Source: Metallyticus violacea (Eukaryota > Arthropoda > Insecta > Mantodea > Metallyticidae). From it: DNA of 64,000 nucleotides. The stretch spans positions 82,083,001 to 82,147,000 of the forward strand of contig CM060835.1 of NCBI GenBank assembly GCA_030762175.1, in the 5' to 3' direction. This document shows, piece after piece, positions 24,601-35,243 of this stretch. The number at the start of each line of letters is the position of its first letter. Position 1 is the stretch's first letter. The position numbers were made by a program, and so were the translations under genes. The notes beneath the pieces are model-generated. The model saw only the letters and a program-made list of their open reading frames with translations. It was not told where the DNA came from and ran no database searches.

Positions 24601-26480
24601 ATGTCAATAATTTCCTGCTTTTACGATTAGCAGAGGTAGGCTTGTTGCCTACATTAAATATATATAGATTACTGGAGAGCAGAAAGTCTAAAAGGTACTC
24701 ACGCATTTTGTTCATGTCTTTGCTGCCGCAGATTTCAGGTGAGAGTTGGCATCATACCCGTAGATGGTCTGTTCCCCTCTCTGAGAACATTGTGCAACCA
24801 ACTGTTCTAGTTCTATAGTGAGTGGGTTAAGTGGGTTACTGCCACATAGAGGAAATATAGCTCAGTAATAAGCCTTTCTCTTCTCCCATTACATTGCAGT
24901 CATCTATGACATCCCCTTACATGTGGTGATGTCACCAGAACAGAATTTTAGAAAATTTTAAAGCATTGAATCGTATTGTAAACAAGAATACAATTTCTAG
25001 ATCAATTGCCCTTGTTGCAATGTATCAGCTTAACCTTGACACCTAGTTGTATGATCATTCCATGTTAATCAAGGATTTTTGAATCAGGGCTAGGTCAATT
25101 CCTTCTTCCTTGAAGGTTTTCCAGAAGGCAGCCAAGGCCACCTTCTTAGTTGAAGGTTGATCTGGAGGACCTTTAGGGCCATCTTTGTATAGAATTACTA
25201 TAGTGATTTTTCCAAGGCCCAAAAATGCTCTCTTTCCCAAATACTTTTTATGGCCTTTGCCATTTCATTATCTACTAAGCAGATAAGTGTCTGCCTGGAT
25301 GCATTAGTTTTGGAACTAATGACTTTCCAGTCTCCTACATTTAGGGTTTTATTCTGATCCTTAAGCATCTTAATGATATTTTAGGGTCAGTTTTAGTGAT
25401 TATCTTTGGTGTCTTAAATAGTAGCTTAGTTCTTCATAATGCTTCCACTTTGGGTCCTGTGGTAAGTTTAATACCTTCCAATGGCTCCAATAGATTCATC
25501 ATCCACTCTTTGGTGACATTATTTGTGAGGAGGAAATGAGAGCACCTCTCTCCCTGTAGGCTCCAGTAACTGTGGAAAGTTCCCATCTTCGAATATCTGA
25601 TATCCTCTACAATGACCTCCTGGAGTTTCTCAATTTGGTCCTATGAGAGTTTACTGATGGAAAAATTGTCAGAGATTACTGCTACTGTGAAGCTGGATAG
25701 CGATTCCCTGTAGGTTTCTTTGATTCAGGTGGAAACTTCTTCTTCTTCTGTAGTCTTACCTTGCTTGATCTTTTGGATAATTCTAGAGGAAGAGGGAATA
25801 GACCACTCTGAATGGCTATATTCAATGCCTAACTTTAGATGTCCCACCCATCTCCTACTGTAGTTTTGGAGATTTAGGTTTAGATTTGCCTTTCCCCCCA
25901 TTTCTTTGGATCCCACATAATGCCCTTCTCCTTAAGTTTTACTTTTAGGGCTTTTTTTTCTTTGCTCCCCGAAAATTGGTGTTTTTTTTTTTTTTTTTTT
26001 TTTTCCTCCCAAGGCTTCTTAGATTCTTTTTCTTCAACTGAGGTTCATTTCACCCTCGAAGAGATGGTGCCATTCCATATCTGAGGTTTGCTCTAAAAGA
26101 GCTTCATTGAGGGAAGTGGTTGCTATTGCTGAGGGCTTACTATAATGGTCTTTGGAAATGGATTTTTGATTTTTTTGAATGGCTTCTATTTCGTCCCTCG
26201 AGAAGCTAGGAATTTATAAGGCGCACCTAGAGCCCCACATACTTGGAGTTCACCAGGTATCCGGAGCCGCCATTTGAGGCACATTAGTCTTGTGTCATAC
26301 CCTTTAGTACAAGTCACACTACACTTTAAGGTTGGGCATGGTAAGCTGCTTATTTGTCTAGAATCTCACCTGTGGCCTCCATAGCATGAGAGACTCTACT
26401 GGTGATTACCACCTCCAGTAGAGCCCATAGGATCACAGATAAGTGGAACCCCACCAACTACAAGGTCATGCAGCTTCTAG
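21655..26480 (-). mobile_element. I/LOA-type LINE with ORF1, endonuclease, RT; degenerate, antisense
   Basis: A nearly 5-kb non-LTR retrotransposon reading leftward in intron 2. In order along the minus strand there are cysteine-rich zinc-knuckle remnants of ORF1 ('CPTLKCSVTC', 'VCGALGAPYKFLASRG', about 26340-26200) and a Lys-rich stretch. Then comes an endonuclease start with 'FWKTFKEEGIDLALIQ' (about 25140-25075) and 'YGYDANSH' (about 24765), part of the APE-type active site. Next is reverse transcriptase with 'IPQVWRATRIVFIPKPNCN' and 'FYRPISLASFFLKTLE' (23830-23670), then 'IQSYVDDKTI' (about 23225), the catalytic YADD-type box. The 3' zinc-finger-like end reads 'CKQDEETALHILFECPF' (21885-21830). 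Multiple stops and frameshifts make it dead. A related + copy lies at 47.7-50.3 kb. Confidence 0.9.
23391..23560. repeat. 85-base tandem duplication inside the LINE RT region
   Basis: 'atagacttataagaggtgtt' starts at 23391 and again at 23476, and the 85-base unit is repeated with about 10 mismatches. It duplicates part of the reverse-transcriptase frame, so it arose after or during decay of this copy. Confidence 0.85.
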
Positions 26481-27459
26481 AAGGGGGGGGGGGTGCTTTT
26501 TACAAGATTAATTGCAAATTCGGAAATATTATTGCACATATAACTAGAGATGGAGCCAGGTGAAAAAAAGTGACTAGGATAACACAGGAAAGTCAGGGAA
26601 ATAGTGTATAAAGTATACCAATACTTTGTAAATGTTAATCAGCAGACAATAGGGCATGCTGTGGAGGTGAAGGAATGTAATTTTGCCATATCTCAGGAGA
26701 AGACGGCAGGCACATGTATTAAATTTCAGACTGTGTAAAGAATCACAAGTTAAGGAAATAAAAGTAAAGCAGTGTTTAAATTAAGACAAATATATTTGAA
26801 TTTCTTAATAAGCTGGTGAGTAAATTTAATACTCTTATGCTCCACTTATCATTAAATTATCCAGAGCAAGTTTCACAGGCCATTGCTCGCATTATCAGCT
26901 GTGAGTTGAATATATAAATTACATTACTTGATTAGTTCCAATAGAAAGTTGGTCTTAAATATATTTGAATGTATTATATTAGTAGCAATAATAATAAATA
27001 ATTTCATTTTTTAAACTATTGTGACTCTTGCACTTTGTATGGGAATATAAAGTGCATAGTAACATAGCTTAGTGTTGCTGTGTTTCTTTCTATGCAGTAC
27101 TAGCAGATCCACCTTCCTAAGTGACACCAATCTGGTGATATGCATACAGCAATTGTTATCCTGCTTGGCAGGAAGTAGGCAAGAGCATAAGTAACCTAAC
27201 AGAAGATTGCTGATAGAATTGCAGGCTAGTAGGTATAGATAAATTATACTCTTTTGTTTGAACAAGAAAAAATAAATCATTAATTTAAATTCTTAAGAAA
27301 AAATGTTTCCTACCACACATTGTATTAATGAATCAAAATTCAAAGCACACATAATTTAAAAACAAATGTTCAGCTACATTTTAAGAAAGAAAACATAATG
27401 AAACCTCATTGAACAATTGAATAATTATATATTATGCACTGCAATGAGATAATTAACTT
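26481..27459. other. Intron sequence with a PLE-end fragment at 26825-26915
   Basis: At 26825-26915, 'actcttatgctccacttat' and, on the minus strand, CTGATAA, a weak stem and GAAACTTGCTC resemble the PLE termini at 52.5 kb, with core position 8 changed. The remainder, including the minus frame 27011-27280, was not recognised. Confidence 0.45.
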
Positions 27460-28740
27460 GCTTTGGTTCGAAGCTGGAGCATTTTTCAATAGCTGACCAA
27501 CCAGAAACTCTCACTTCAGGCACAGATAACAGTGTTACTTGAGATTATTCTAACTGCTACATCTACGAGTTTGGAAAAATCAGTTTTCATGGTACTTTCA
27601 TCATTTTAAAATCCTATAACGTACATTTATGGTATAGAAGCACAAATGTTGAGACACGTCATTCATCTCAGCCCATAATTTAGATTCTTTATGTGGAACC
27701 CACAACACTACTTATTTACCATTGTTTTCTGTATAAATTGGCAATTCAGAACTCATTTGGCATACAGAACTGTGAATAAGTACTCTCTTCTACTTCCAAC
27801 TTGAAAAGTGAATGATATTTGAATGATAAAAAGGTTGTGATTCTATGCACTATATCAACTTGAAACTTCAAATGCACAAAATAATTGGCTACTTGTTTCA
27901 TGGTTATCAAACCCATCCTTCAAACTGCCATGCTCTTTTCAATGGAAGCAGCAAATGAGGACAAATTATAACATTGGCTTTTGTCATCTTCTGTCATCTA
28001 TTGAGTTCTTAACAGGGTGAGGAAAGTTATGAGACAACTAATGACCTTGTGATTATAAGCCAGCATCTTTGCAGATGCATTTTTTTGAAATGGCATATTT
28101 AATATATCAACCTTACATGAATGACAGGTGTAAGCTTCCATAAATAATGTTTCATCAGAAATGCACAACTATCTTAAAGACATATTGAACCACAAACATA
28201 AGCCTTTTTCTTTTGAAATAGTTACCACATGCTTGCATATATGGTGCAAGGGAAATGCTTATATATTTCAAAGCCTTTGTGACATTACTGCCCTGATCAG
28301 ATACAAATACGGTTTTGCCCATATCTTCTGTAGAAATTCTTAAATCTGTTAAATATGTGCCTAACTCCTAACTAAATGTTCACATCAGAATTAGGAGAAT
28401 CCTGGAAAGCTAATCACAACAATAAATGTTTGTTTGCTGCCCATTTGCTATTGTAGTGCTTAGCAAATGACATGTAATGCGCACATCTAGCTATCAGTTC
28501 ACATGTCAGTAGTGCTGATATAATTGTTAGCCTGCATAGCATTAACAATATTTGACATTATCTTCTCCTTTATCAGTGATTTTCTTTACAATAGAAGAAG
28601 GAATGATATTTTTTATATGGAAAGACCCATAGTTCCATCCTATATCCACTAAAGCCTGTTCTAACTTTGGGGATGCTTCCCTTCCACTGTAAAAATGGTC
28701 ATAAGTATTCTATTAGAATTTATAATCAATCCTTGTCAAT
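27460..28740 (-). mobile_element. hAT-type transposase relic, antisense in intron 2
   Basis: On the minus strand, 'TEDMGKTVFVSDQGSNVTKA' (about 28330-28270) matches the hAT transposase catalytic region, where a D-N/Q-G/A-S/A-N-V-x-x-A motif carries an active-site Asp. Upstream (about 28600) is 'IIPSSIVKKITDKGED', in the place where hAT proteins have the helix before the first catalytic Asp. The His that follows the motif in hATs falls in a shifted frame ('YMQACGNYFKR'). Later frames are broken by stops down to about 27460. No terminal repeats or 8-bp duplication were found. Confidence 0.55.
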
Positions 28741-28959
28741 GGCTTCCAAAGTACAATTTAAATAATGGTCACAGGCTTTTGCTTACATTTCTACATATAT
28801 CACAGCCATCAAAATCTTGTCAGCTTTTAAAACATTGGACCCGTCATAAACATTCCTTGTCACATAATTATTTGCACTAAGCTCAATATAAGTTCATATG
28901 ACTTGGAGCTAACCTAGGTTCTATTCAAGCCATACAAATAATACATGAATTCCTTCTGT

Positions 28960-29960
28960 CATCTATTACACTTCCTGTTAACAAATTTAATTCATCTTAT
29001 ATAGTATAATTATAATCTATAAATTTTACAAACTAATTTAGAATTTATATTTATTGTTTGATTTATGAACCAAATCCATTCCTTTTTTACCCTAAATATA
29101 GGTAGATACTCTCCTAAACTATTAATCTGATATTTTTGATAAAAAAAGAAATTTTGGATACCTGTTGTTTTTGCCACCACTCCCAATTTAAACAATGCAA
29201 TACCCTCTCTTCAATCTGTATTATAAATCCCAATATACATATTTTTTCCACCATTGCTGATAAGTTCTGTTTATCCATATCTTCCAACTAGCATCTGCTA
29301 TTTCCCAAAATCCTACTCAAACATTCTCTTTTCCTAGCCATATATTACCATACCATTATTATTAAGTAGGTGCCTGATTCTGCCTAGCAATTCATTGAAT
29401 GTACACACTTGTCTTGCACACTTAAATAGTCTTGCAAAATATGCTCCTGAGGTAATTGATAAATTCTGGGCCAATATTTTAATACTCTCTGTAAAATCAT
29501 CCCTCTTAAACTGATTTTATCTAATTCATGTATGACTCCTTCCCCTACAGCATTATACGGTACTCTTAAAATCAATTTATAAAACCTTTTTAGTAATACA
29601 ACCATCTATTCTACCCTCCTTCTACTTCCCAAATCTCTATTCCATATAGACATCTTGATTCAAGAAGGTCTTATACATGCATCCCAGCCATATTATGTCC
29701 ATCATAGGAGCTATTTATAAGTATTGATCCACCAGCTGTAATGCAGCTTTTCTTTTTGTCAAGACCATTTTTTTTTTTTTTTTGTTTCACCCATTCTCTT
29801 GTGCTATTAAATTTTATAATTAAATATATAAAATCCTTAAGAATTTTAATTTTTATGCCCAGGAATAACCACCTCTCATCTTTTCTGATTTATTACTTCT
29901 TGCTTTTTTTTTAATCAGCATTCACTTTAAAATCATACTTGTCACATAACAATCAGGATG
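28960..29960 (-). mobile_element. LINE family D relic, 3' half, antisense
   Basis: The minus-strand frame 29605-29384 reads 'FYKLILRVPYNAVGEGVIHE' and 'RVLKYWPRIYQLPQEHILQD', matching the post-RT region of the other family D copies (compare 'RVLKYWYRTVRLEEENIINQ' at 36 kb). Downstream nucleotide blocks ('gcaataccctctctt', 29200) match 40.12 kb. A poly-T run at 29769-29783 interrupts it. No catalytic RT box remains. Confidence 0.75.
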
Positions 29961-30059
29961 CAACATATGAATTATTTTTCAGAAGTTATTGACAATGGAG
30001 TAGAATAATTAATTTGAATTGGTTTCATTACATGTGCTTCAATTACATGATTTAATATA

Positions 30060-30860
30060 GACTTGTTTCGGGAACACTCATTCCCACCACAGCAACTAGA
30101 CAAGCTCATTGATGGTGACAGAAGGAATTTGTCAAATATATCCAGTAATGAAACTGAAGGTTCATAATGTGGTTCTTGTTAATGATAAAAGATCTTTTCC
30201 CATGCTAGTAATTCTAAAGGATTCTTTGGTTATTTAATAATTTTGTTTCATTATCAATGTCATGATTTTTTTGAGCAGAAATGGACTGTAACTGCAGATT
30301 TCTGGATTTGTTTGTAAGCAATATTTCTAAAATATTTTTTGTATGGGTTTCCAAACTTCTGTGTGTTTTGGCAATATATATTTGATCACAATCTCTACAT
30401 ATATACCATACACACACAATATTGAATCTTTTATGAGAAGATTTAATAACTTTTAAACCTGTATTTGTTTTGAGAAGCCAATGTAATGTTTTCTGAAAAT
30501 GTTTTTAAACTTGTTGACTGCATCTGGATGATAAATAATTTTATTGTATTGCACATCTTCCTTTATCTGGGCAGTGAGCTGGTATCTTTGATTGCATTAA
30601 TTCTTTTAAAATTTTTATCTTTTGTCTTCTAATTGCTTGTTGAAACCATTGTGAAATACTGCACTGATAATTATTCTCTATTCTTCGTTATTGGCTAGAA
30701 TGTTCACTAATCTATGGGTAATACTTTTAAGTGTCAAAGTGAGTTTGCTCTGTATCCCAAAGATTAGTTCATTTGTTTTTTTTGATAATCTTTAAATCTA
30801 AAAAGGGAATGAAACCATCCTTGCAATTAATTTCCAAATTAAATTTGACTTTTTTGTATG
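30060..30860 (-). mobile_element. Penelope-like element relic (RT end + GIY-YIG), antisense
   Basis: From right to left, 'EINCKDGFIPFLDLKI' (about 30830-30785) is the PLE RT motif near 'PFLDV', and broken frames follow to 'VWYICRDCDQIYIAKTHRSL' (30417-30350). In that segment the GIY-YIG nuclease core is recognisable but the second YIG is YIA and the first is lost. The left end (30062-30105) carries a degraded hammerhead: stem II GGGAA...TTCCC, GAAACAAGTC, with the core reading CTGTGGT. Confidence 0.75.
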
Positions 30861-31827
30861 TTTAATAATTTGGTTATTGTGTGCGTGTGCGTGCATGCAT
30901 GATGTTTTTGTTGTTGTTGTTTTTTTATATAATAACAATAATAATAATAATTTGGTTATTGGATGAGTGGAAGAAAAGGCCATAAGGCCTTAACTCTACC
31001 AGTATAAACAAATAAAATAAATAAATATTTAATTAACACAGATGAAGGTAGAGACATACTGGCTACTTGAGGTGTAGATTTCTCCAGAGCAGGGGAACAG
31101 AGACTCCTAGCAGTGCTTGTCTATTTGCTAATTAAGTGGAGATCATGGAAGAGTTCAGAGGATATTCTCAGAGCATGGGAGAGTGATAAATATAAACAAA
31201 ACAAGCTGTAAAGAAAATATAACCTAGAGATACTTTCCATGGCAGTTTCATAGGACATTAGCGATTAATGTTTTAAGACCATCATACTGCAGTTCCATTT
31301 AATGCAAACCATTATGATGCATTTGTGTACTTCACAAATCATAATTTTTTCTTTCTTTTTCTTTTTCCTTCTTTTTTCTTTCTTTTTTTCCCCCTCTCTT
31401 TTTTCTTTTTTTTAAATTCAGGAAAGCTTTCACACCTTATTTTCTCTGCAATAAATAAGGCAACAATAAAATTTCTGGGATGTGGAATTTATTAGTGTGT
31501 GTTGCCAGTCCTCAAATAGTATCGCATTTCCTTGGTAGTAGTTAACAGAAATCATGGTGGTATTACAGACTTCTGCAGTCATTGTCAAATGTTATCTTCT
31601 GGAATAGGATACATCACAAAGCTATTGGTTGCTGACCAAATGAAATGCCACATTTCAGAAACTTTATTGTTGCAAAACATCAGTGGTAGCCTTGTGATGC
31701 AGTCTATCCCAGAAGGGGAAAAAAAAATTTAACAGCACAGAGGCAAAAGTGTGTGCAGTTGTCAATTAAATGCAATCAATATTTATATATTTTTAGAAGA
31801 TATTGACAGTGAAACACTGAAATATTC
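30861..31827. other. Intron sequence with simple repeats
   Basis: A GTGC/ATGC-like run lies near 30880-30905, (AAT)n at 30932-30950, and a polypyrimidine tract at 31346-31414. 'ggccataaggccttaact' followed by AAATAA repeats (30979-31027) looks like the 3' end of a small retroelement, but no body was recognised. Confidence 0.5.
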
Positions 31828-31875
31828 CAAATTGAATATTTTCGAAAGCTAACGAACTTCATTTTCAGGGTTTTT

Positions 31876-31919
31876 AATAAGGACTTGTTTCGGAAACCTT
31901 TGGGAAGTCATCAACTGAA
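31876..31919 (-). ncRNA. Hammerhead-like motif (minus)
   Basis: On the minus strand: TTGATGA (31914-31908), GAAAC (31891-31887), stem III AC-AA-GT, C at 31882. The core's first base is T instead of C. It overlaps the first bases of the opposing plus-strand motif. Confidence 0.5.
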
Positions 31920-31958
31920 GATGTGAACAAAAGTTCCTGAAACATGTCCTTTAAAGAT
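31905..31958 (+). ncRNA. Hammerhead ribozyme motif, tandem copy 1
   Basis: CTGAAGA (31915-31921), stem II GAAC-AAAA-GTTC, GAAAC (31939-31943), ACATGT and C31948. All invariant core positions are met. Stem I pairing is short or unclear. Confidence 0.6.
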
Positions 31959-31959
31959 T

Positions 31960-32014
31960 CATTCAACAGCTGAAGATGAAAATGAAGGTTCCAGAAACAT
32001 GTCCTAATTAAAAA
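31960..32014 (+). ncRNA. Hammerhead ribozyme motif, tandem copy 2
   Basis: CTGAAGA (31970-31976), a loose stem II (GAA with TTC), GAAAC (31994-31998), ACATGT and C32003. It lies 55 bases downstream of copy 1, cleavage site to cleavage site. Confidence 0.6.
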
Positions 32015-32056
32015 TTCTGTCAGTGAAGAGTCAACATTGAAAACATTCAATTTGGA

Positions 32057-32597
32057 TTAATAAATGCAATCATATATTTTTTCATAACATTTTGGCCTAT
32101 ATGACTCCCAACATTATTCTGGACACAAGAGCACCATGATGGGCAGTAATTTGAACATGGTAAAATGAAAAATACAGTAAATAATTTTCATACGCATGGT
32201 GCAAACAGGAAAATTGTTGCAAAGGTACCAGAAATATTTGGAAAGAGAAGTAATAGTGAAGTAGTATATGAGTTCTGAAGTGTAAACTGATATTTTTCAA
32301 AGTTAACAAAAAATTTTAAATATTTTTTCTACAATAGGGGAACTCTTAAGAATGACCCTCATAGAATCATATCAGCCATTAAATAGCTAACACTAGCCCA
32401 TGGTCTGAACAACAACTTATGCATCTTATACTTTTATTATACCATTAACAGTATATTCTCTGATTATATCTTTGAACATTATATTGCATGTATATTCATT
32501 TCAAATTTCTTATGCATATTTGCTGAATTGAAACTTCTGTTTATTTCTTGTATTTCCTCCTAGTAGTAAATAGTGATATTCCATCTGTTTGCTGCAG
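32057..32597 (+). other. End of intron 2
   Basis: No element recognised. Ends in acceptor 'tctgtttgctgcag' at 32597. Confidence 0.5.
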
Positions 32598-32904
32598 AGG
32601 TGGCTCACCTGAGAAGATGTGGATAAACTCTCTGCGACGCAGTGAATCAGCAGTTCCTAAAAAATCCAGCAAGGGTACCATGGCAGCAAGATTAAAATCT
32701 GCAGCCCAGTATCAACCTCCACCTGTTTCTCAGGGAGGCTCATCACGAAGCATACATCCTGCATCAGATGATGCTCCCAGAATGCGACTGGCTTTTGAAA
32801 TGCATCTTGGAGAAAATAGTGCAAATTCAACAGAACCAAAAACTGGTTCAAAACTACGCAACTTGTTTCTTCCATCCAAAGTGACATCAAAGCCAGAGGC
32901 AGAG
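32598..32904 (+). CDS. Unrecognised host gene, exon 3
   Basis: A 307-base exon between acceptor gctgcag|a (32597) and donor gcagag|gtaaat (32905). Its first base completes the Arg codon begun in exon 2, and it ends in phase 0. It encodes about 102 residues: 'GGSPEKMWINSLRRSESAVP', a Lys/Arg-rich stretch with 'KGTMAARLKSA', then 'RMRLAFEMHLGENS' and 'SKLRNLFLPSKVTSK'. Several R/K-x-x-S patterns look like phosphorylation sites for basophilic kinases. The Trp, Met and Phe content and GC above the flanks make it the best-conserved-looking part of the gene. I do not recognise a domain. The open frame extends 5' of the acceptor only by chance. Confidence 0.85.
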
Positions 32905-33269
32905 GTAAATCACCAGTGTAGATAGTTTCCTTTTTCTTTTTCTTTAATTATTTTTAAGATTAACAGAAGATATTATAGAATTAAATATATCATATTAAGA
33001 TACAGATCATTAACAAAAAGCTTTCAAAATGTATTTTTCAAATTTTGGATCATGTTTAAAACTTAGCTGTGTAAATTTGTTTACAATGCAACTGTGTAAA
33101 TTTTTTTACAATGCAACATGCATTTGCGGCATAGTAAAAGCTATGTTATAAATTTTTCGATAAAACTTAAATATTAATGGGTGTTTCACTGTTTATGGTT
33201 CCAGATTAAATTAATATTGAAATTAATGTCATTTTCCACAATTCAGACTTAACCTCAATGTTCCTGAGT
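32905..33269 (+). other. Start of intron 3
   Basis: AT-rich; a 28-base near-duplicate 'acaatgcaactgtgtaaatt' repeat occurs near 33080-33115. Nothing else recognised. Confidence 0.45.
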
Positions 33270-33560
33270 GATTACAATGCTAACTGATGATCAATACTCA
33301 CATTCTTGTGTACAGTTTCCCTGCTGCTGTCAAACCCATTGACCCAGTTGTAAATGGTCTTCTGTGTAGGAGCTTTATGACCATATACTGTAGGTAAAGG
33401 TCTATGCATTTCTGCAGCAATTTTGACTCCTCCTTCCTTCCTCAAAAACATCCATATATTCCATCTTTGTCCATGATAGTTGCCTGCCATCTTGTCCATA
33501 TCTTTCTCTATTTGACAACAAATGAACACTTCCATTTCACACTCTGCTCACAACTTCCAT
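33270..33560 (-). mobile_element. Mariner transposase N-terminal fragment, antisense
   Basis: The minus frame 33535-33272 contains 'GGVKIAAEMHRPLPTVYGHK' and 'PTQKTIYNWVNGFDSSRETV', the helix-turn-helix region (HTH_48-like) that opens many mariner transposases and binds the terminal repeats. The remaining transposase is absent. It is therefore a truncated copy, and no inverted repeats were seen. Confidence 0.7.
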
Positions 33561-33969
33561 CTAGCATCTGCATGGCTTACTAGTATCCATAGTATAAATG
33601 GATATGCCCATAGATTGTGCTATTGTAAATCTTTTTCAAATGTCCATTGTATGTGTACACATATAAAATAAAAATGAAAAATAAACTAAATCTTGGAACA
33701 ATGTAGCTAAAATAATGAGAACAATAGAAACAGATATAGATAAAATGTCTAAATAGAAACACAAACCTTGCTGTATTTAAAACCATTTGTATTCTTCTTC
33801 TGGTGGTGTTTTTTTTCTTGTCTTGTTAATTTGAGTTAGCTTTAATGTGTTTTGCTATTTACTCCTTACCATTTTTATTTTACTCTATTATTTTTATTCT
33901 TCACTTTCTCAGAGTGTTCTAATACACTTTATTAGTATATTTTAAGCTTTCTGATATTTATGCTTTCCA
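33561..33969 (+). other. Intron 3 sequence, nothing recognised
   Basis: AT-rich without recognised element. Confidence 0.4.
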
Positions 33970-34204
33970 TTACTTCTTGTATTATGACAAATATTCAAGG
34001 TAATGTAATGAAATTCTTGTTTAATCAATGTAAGTACTATTTGAAGCAATTATTAGCTATATATATTAAAATAAAATATAATTTCGTTACTTCTTGTATT
34101 ATGACAAATATTCGAGGTAATGTAATGAAATTCTTGTTTAATCGATGTAAGTACTATTCCAAGCAATTATTAGCTATATATATTAAAAGAAAATATAAAA
34201 GCAT
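33970..34204. repeat. 117-base tandem duplication
   Basis: 'tacttcttgtattatgacaa' begins at 33971 and at 34088, and the two 117-base units differ at only a handful of positions. They are part of no recognised gene, and the low divergence points to a fairly recent duplication. Confidence 0.9.
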
Positions 34205-34229
34205 AACCTGATCAGGCAACCAAAACCCA

Positions 34230-34624
34230 TAAAAGAACTAGAACATTCCAGCATTAAATGAGAATTAATACTAATAAAAGTTAATAAAAGCATATATTTT
34301 GAGCATAACTGCTCTTCTTCATGGTGAATAAAGTGAACATTTTTGATATTATTGTATGATTTAGTCAAACTAAACACTCTTAATGCTTCACTTACTTGTC
34401 ATAATATACAGAACCTCTTTAGTTCAACTAAATCATTCAATAATATCAATATGATTGGCTTCACTGCGCAAGTTCCAATTAACATTTTAATTTAAAGTGA
34501 AATTTGTTTACCTGTACCTTCTACACAAAGAAGAGCAGTTATGCTCAAAATATTTGCTTTTATTGAGTTTTAATTGTGTTTAGTGTTAATTCTCATTTAA
34601 CAGTGGAACATTCTAGTTCTTTTA
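34230..34624. repeat. Two-step inverted repeat (hairpin) of about 395 bases
   Basis: Outer arms 34230-34320 and 34530-34624 are reverse complements ('aaaagaactagaacattcca' against its complement). Inner arms about 34336-34373 and 34418-34457 pair again ('ttgatattattg' against 'caataatatcaa'). The centre holds a PLE-end phrase 'cttaatgcttcacttactt'. Next to it, 'cactgcgcaagttccaatta' recurs near 38600 (minus) and 9550. Abuts the (ATGA)n tail of the LINE that begins at 34625. Confidence 0.8.
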
Positions 34625-34974
34625 TATGAATGAATGAATTTATTTCTTCCAATTTCTAATTTACATGAAGATATATTTAAACATGTAAATAGAACTGATT
34701 TCATGTAATTTTCACAAACAAGTAAATATGTCAAACTATTATTACATTTTCATATTCTCAATATGTAAACTTACTACTATTAAAACATTTAAATTTCCCA
34801 CTTAACCACCCTGACTTCATGGAGTTGCATTCCTTCCATACTCCATTACAATTAACACCAGGTTGAGTTTGTAATGGGGATATATATTCACTCCTATATA
34901 ATGCAATTGTCAACATTGTTGTTCCGTATGACAAATTATTGTTACGAAATCACTCAAATTTCACTAATTTTGTT

Positions 34975-35029
34975 CCACTTACTTGGACATGTTTCAAAGG
35001 CGATTGCCTCCATCTTCAGCTTGGTCCCA
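34975..35029 (-). ncRNA. Hammerhead ribozyme motif, left arm
   Basis: On the minus strand: CTGAAGA (35019-35013), stem II GGAGGC-AATC-GCCTTT including two G-T wobbles, GAAAC (34995-34991), ACATGT, C at 34986 as predicted cleavage base. All invariant core residues are met. Outer stem I pairing is not obvious. Confidence 0.65.
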
Positions 35030-35187
35030 CTGGCTGCTTCCCAGTGTAGTATTAAGATGTGGCTCTGTGACTTTGATGAACTTATGATGAGGTAGCTGTT
35101 ATTTGGGAGATCGAAGTTAACCAAAAATTCTTTGTTTTTGTCAAAGTCACAGAGTGACATCTTAATACCACACTGGGAAGTGGCCAG

Positions 35188-35243
35188 TGGAACCAAGCTG
35201 AAGATGGAGGCAATCGCCTTTGAAACATGTCCAAGTAAGTGGA
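35188..35243 (+). ncRNA. Hammerhead ribozyme motif, right arm
   Basis: CTGAAGA (35198-35204), the same stem II as the left arm, GAAAC (35222-35226), ACATGT (35225-35230) and C35231 as predicted cleavage base. Core is identical to the left-arm copy on the opposite strand. Confidence 0.65.

Larger units (their letters stand above)
31828..32056. repeat. PLE foldback carrying three hammerhead-like motifs
   Basis: 'ccaaattgaat' at 31828 and its complement near 32056 bound an imperfect inverted repeat with arms of roughly 90 bases. The left arm has a minus-strand hammerhead-like block, the right arm a plus-strand one, and a second plus-strand block sits between them in tandem. No coding PLE sequence is present. 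Confidence 0.75.

Noticed and set aside
27011..27280. 89-codon minus-strand frame
   Set aside because: No motif, no splice-framed structure and no similarity to any element recognised in the window.
32548..32597. Upstream part of the open frame before exon 3
   Set aside because: It is intron: the acceptor at 32597 gives the phase that matches exon 2, and the upstream part is AT-rich.
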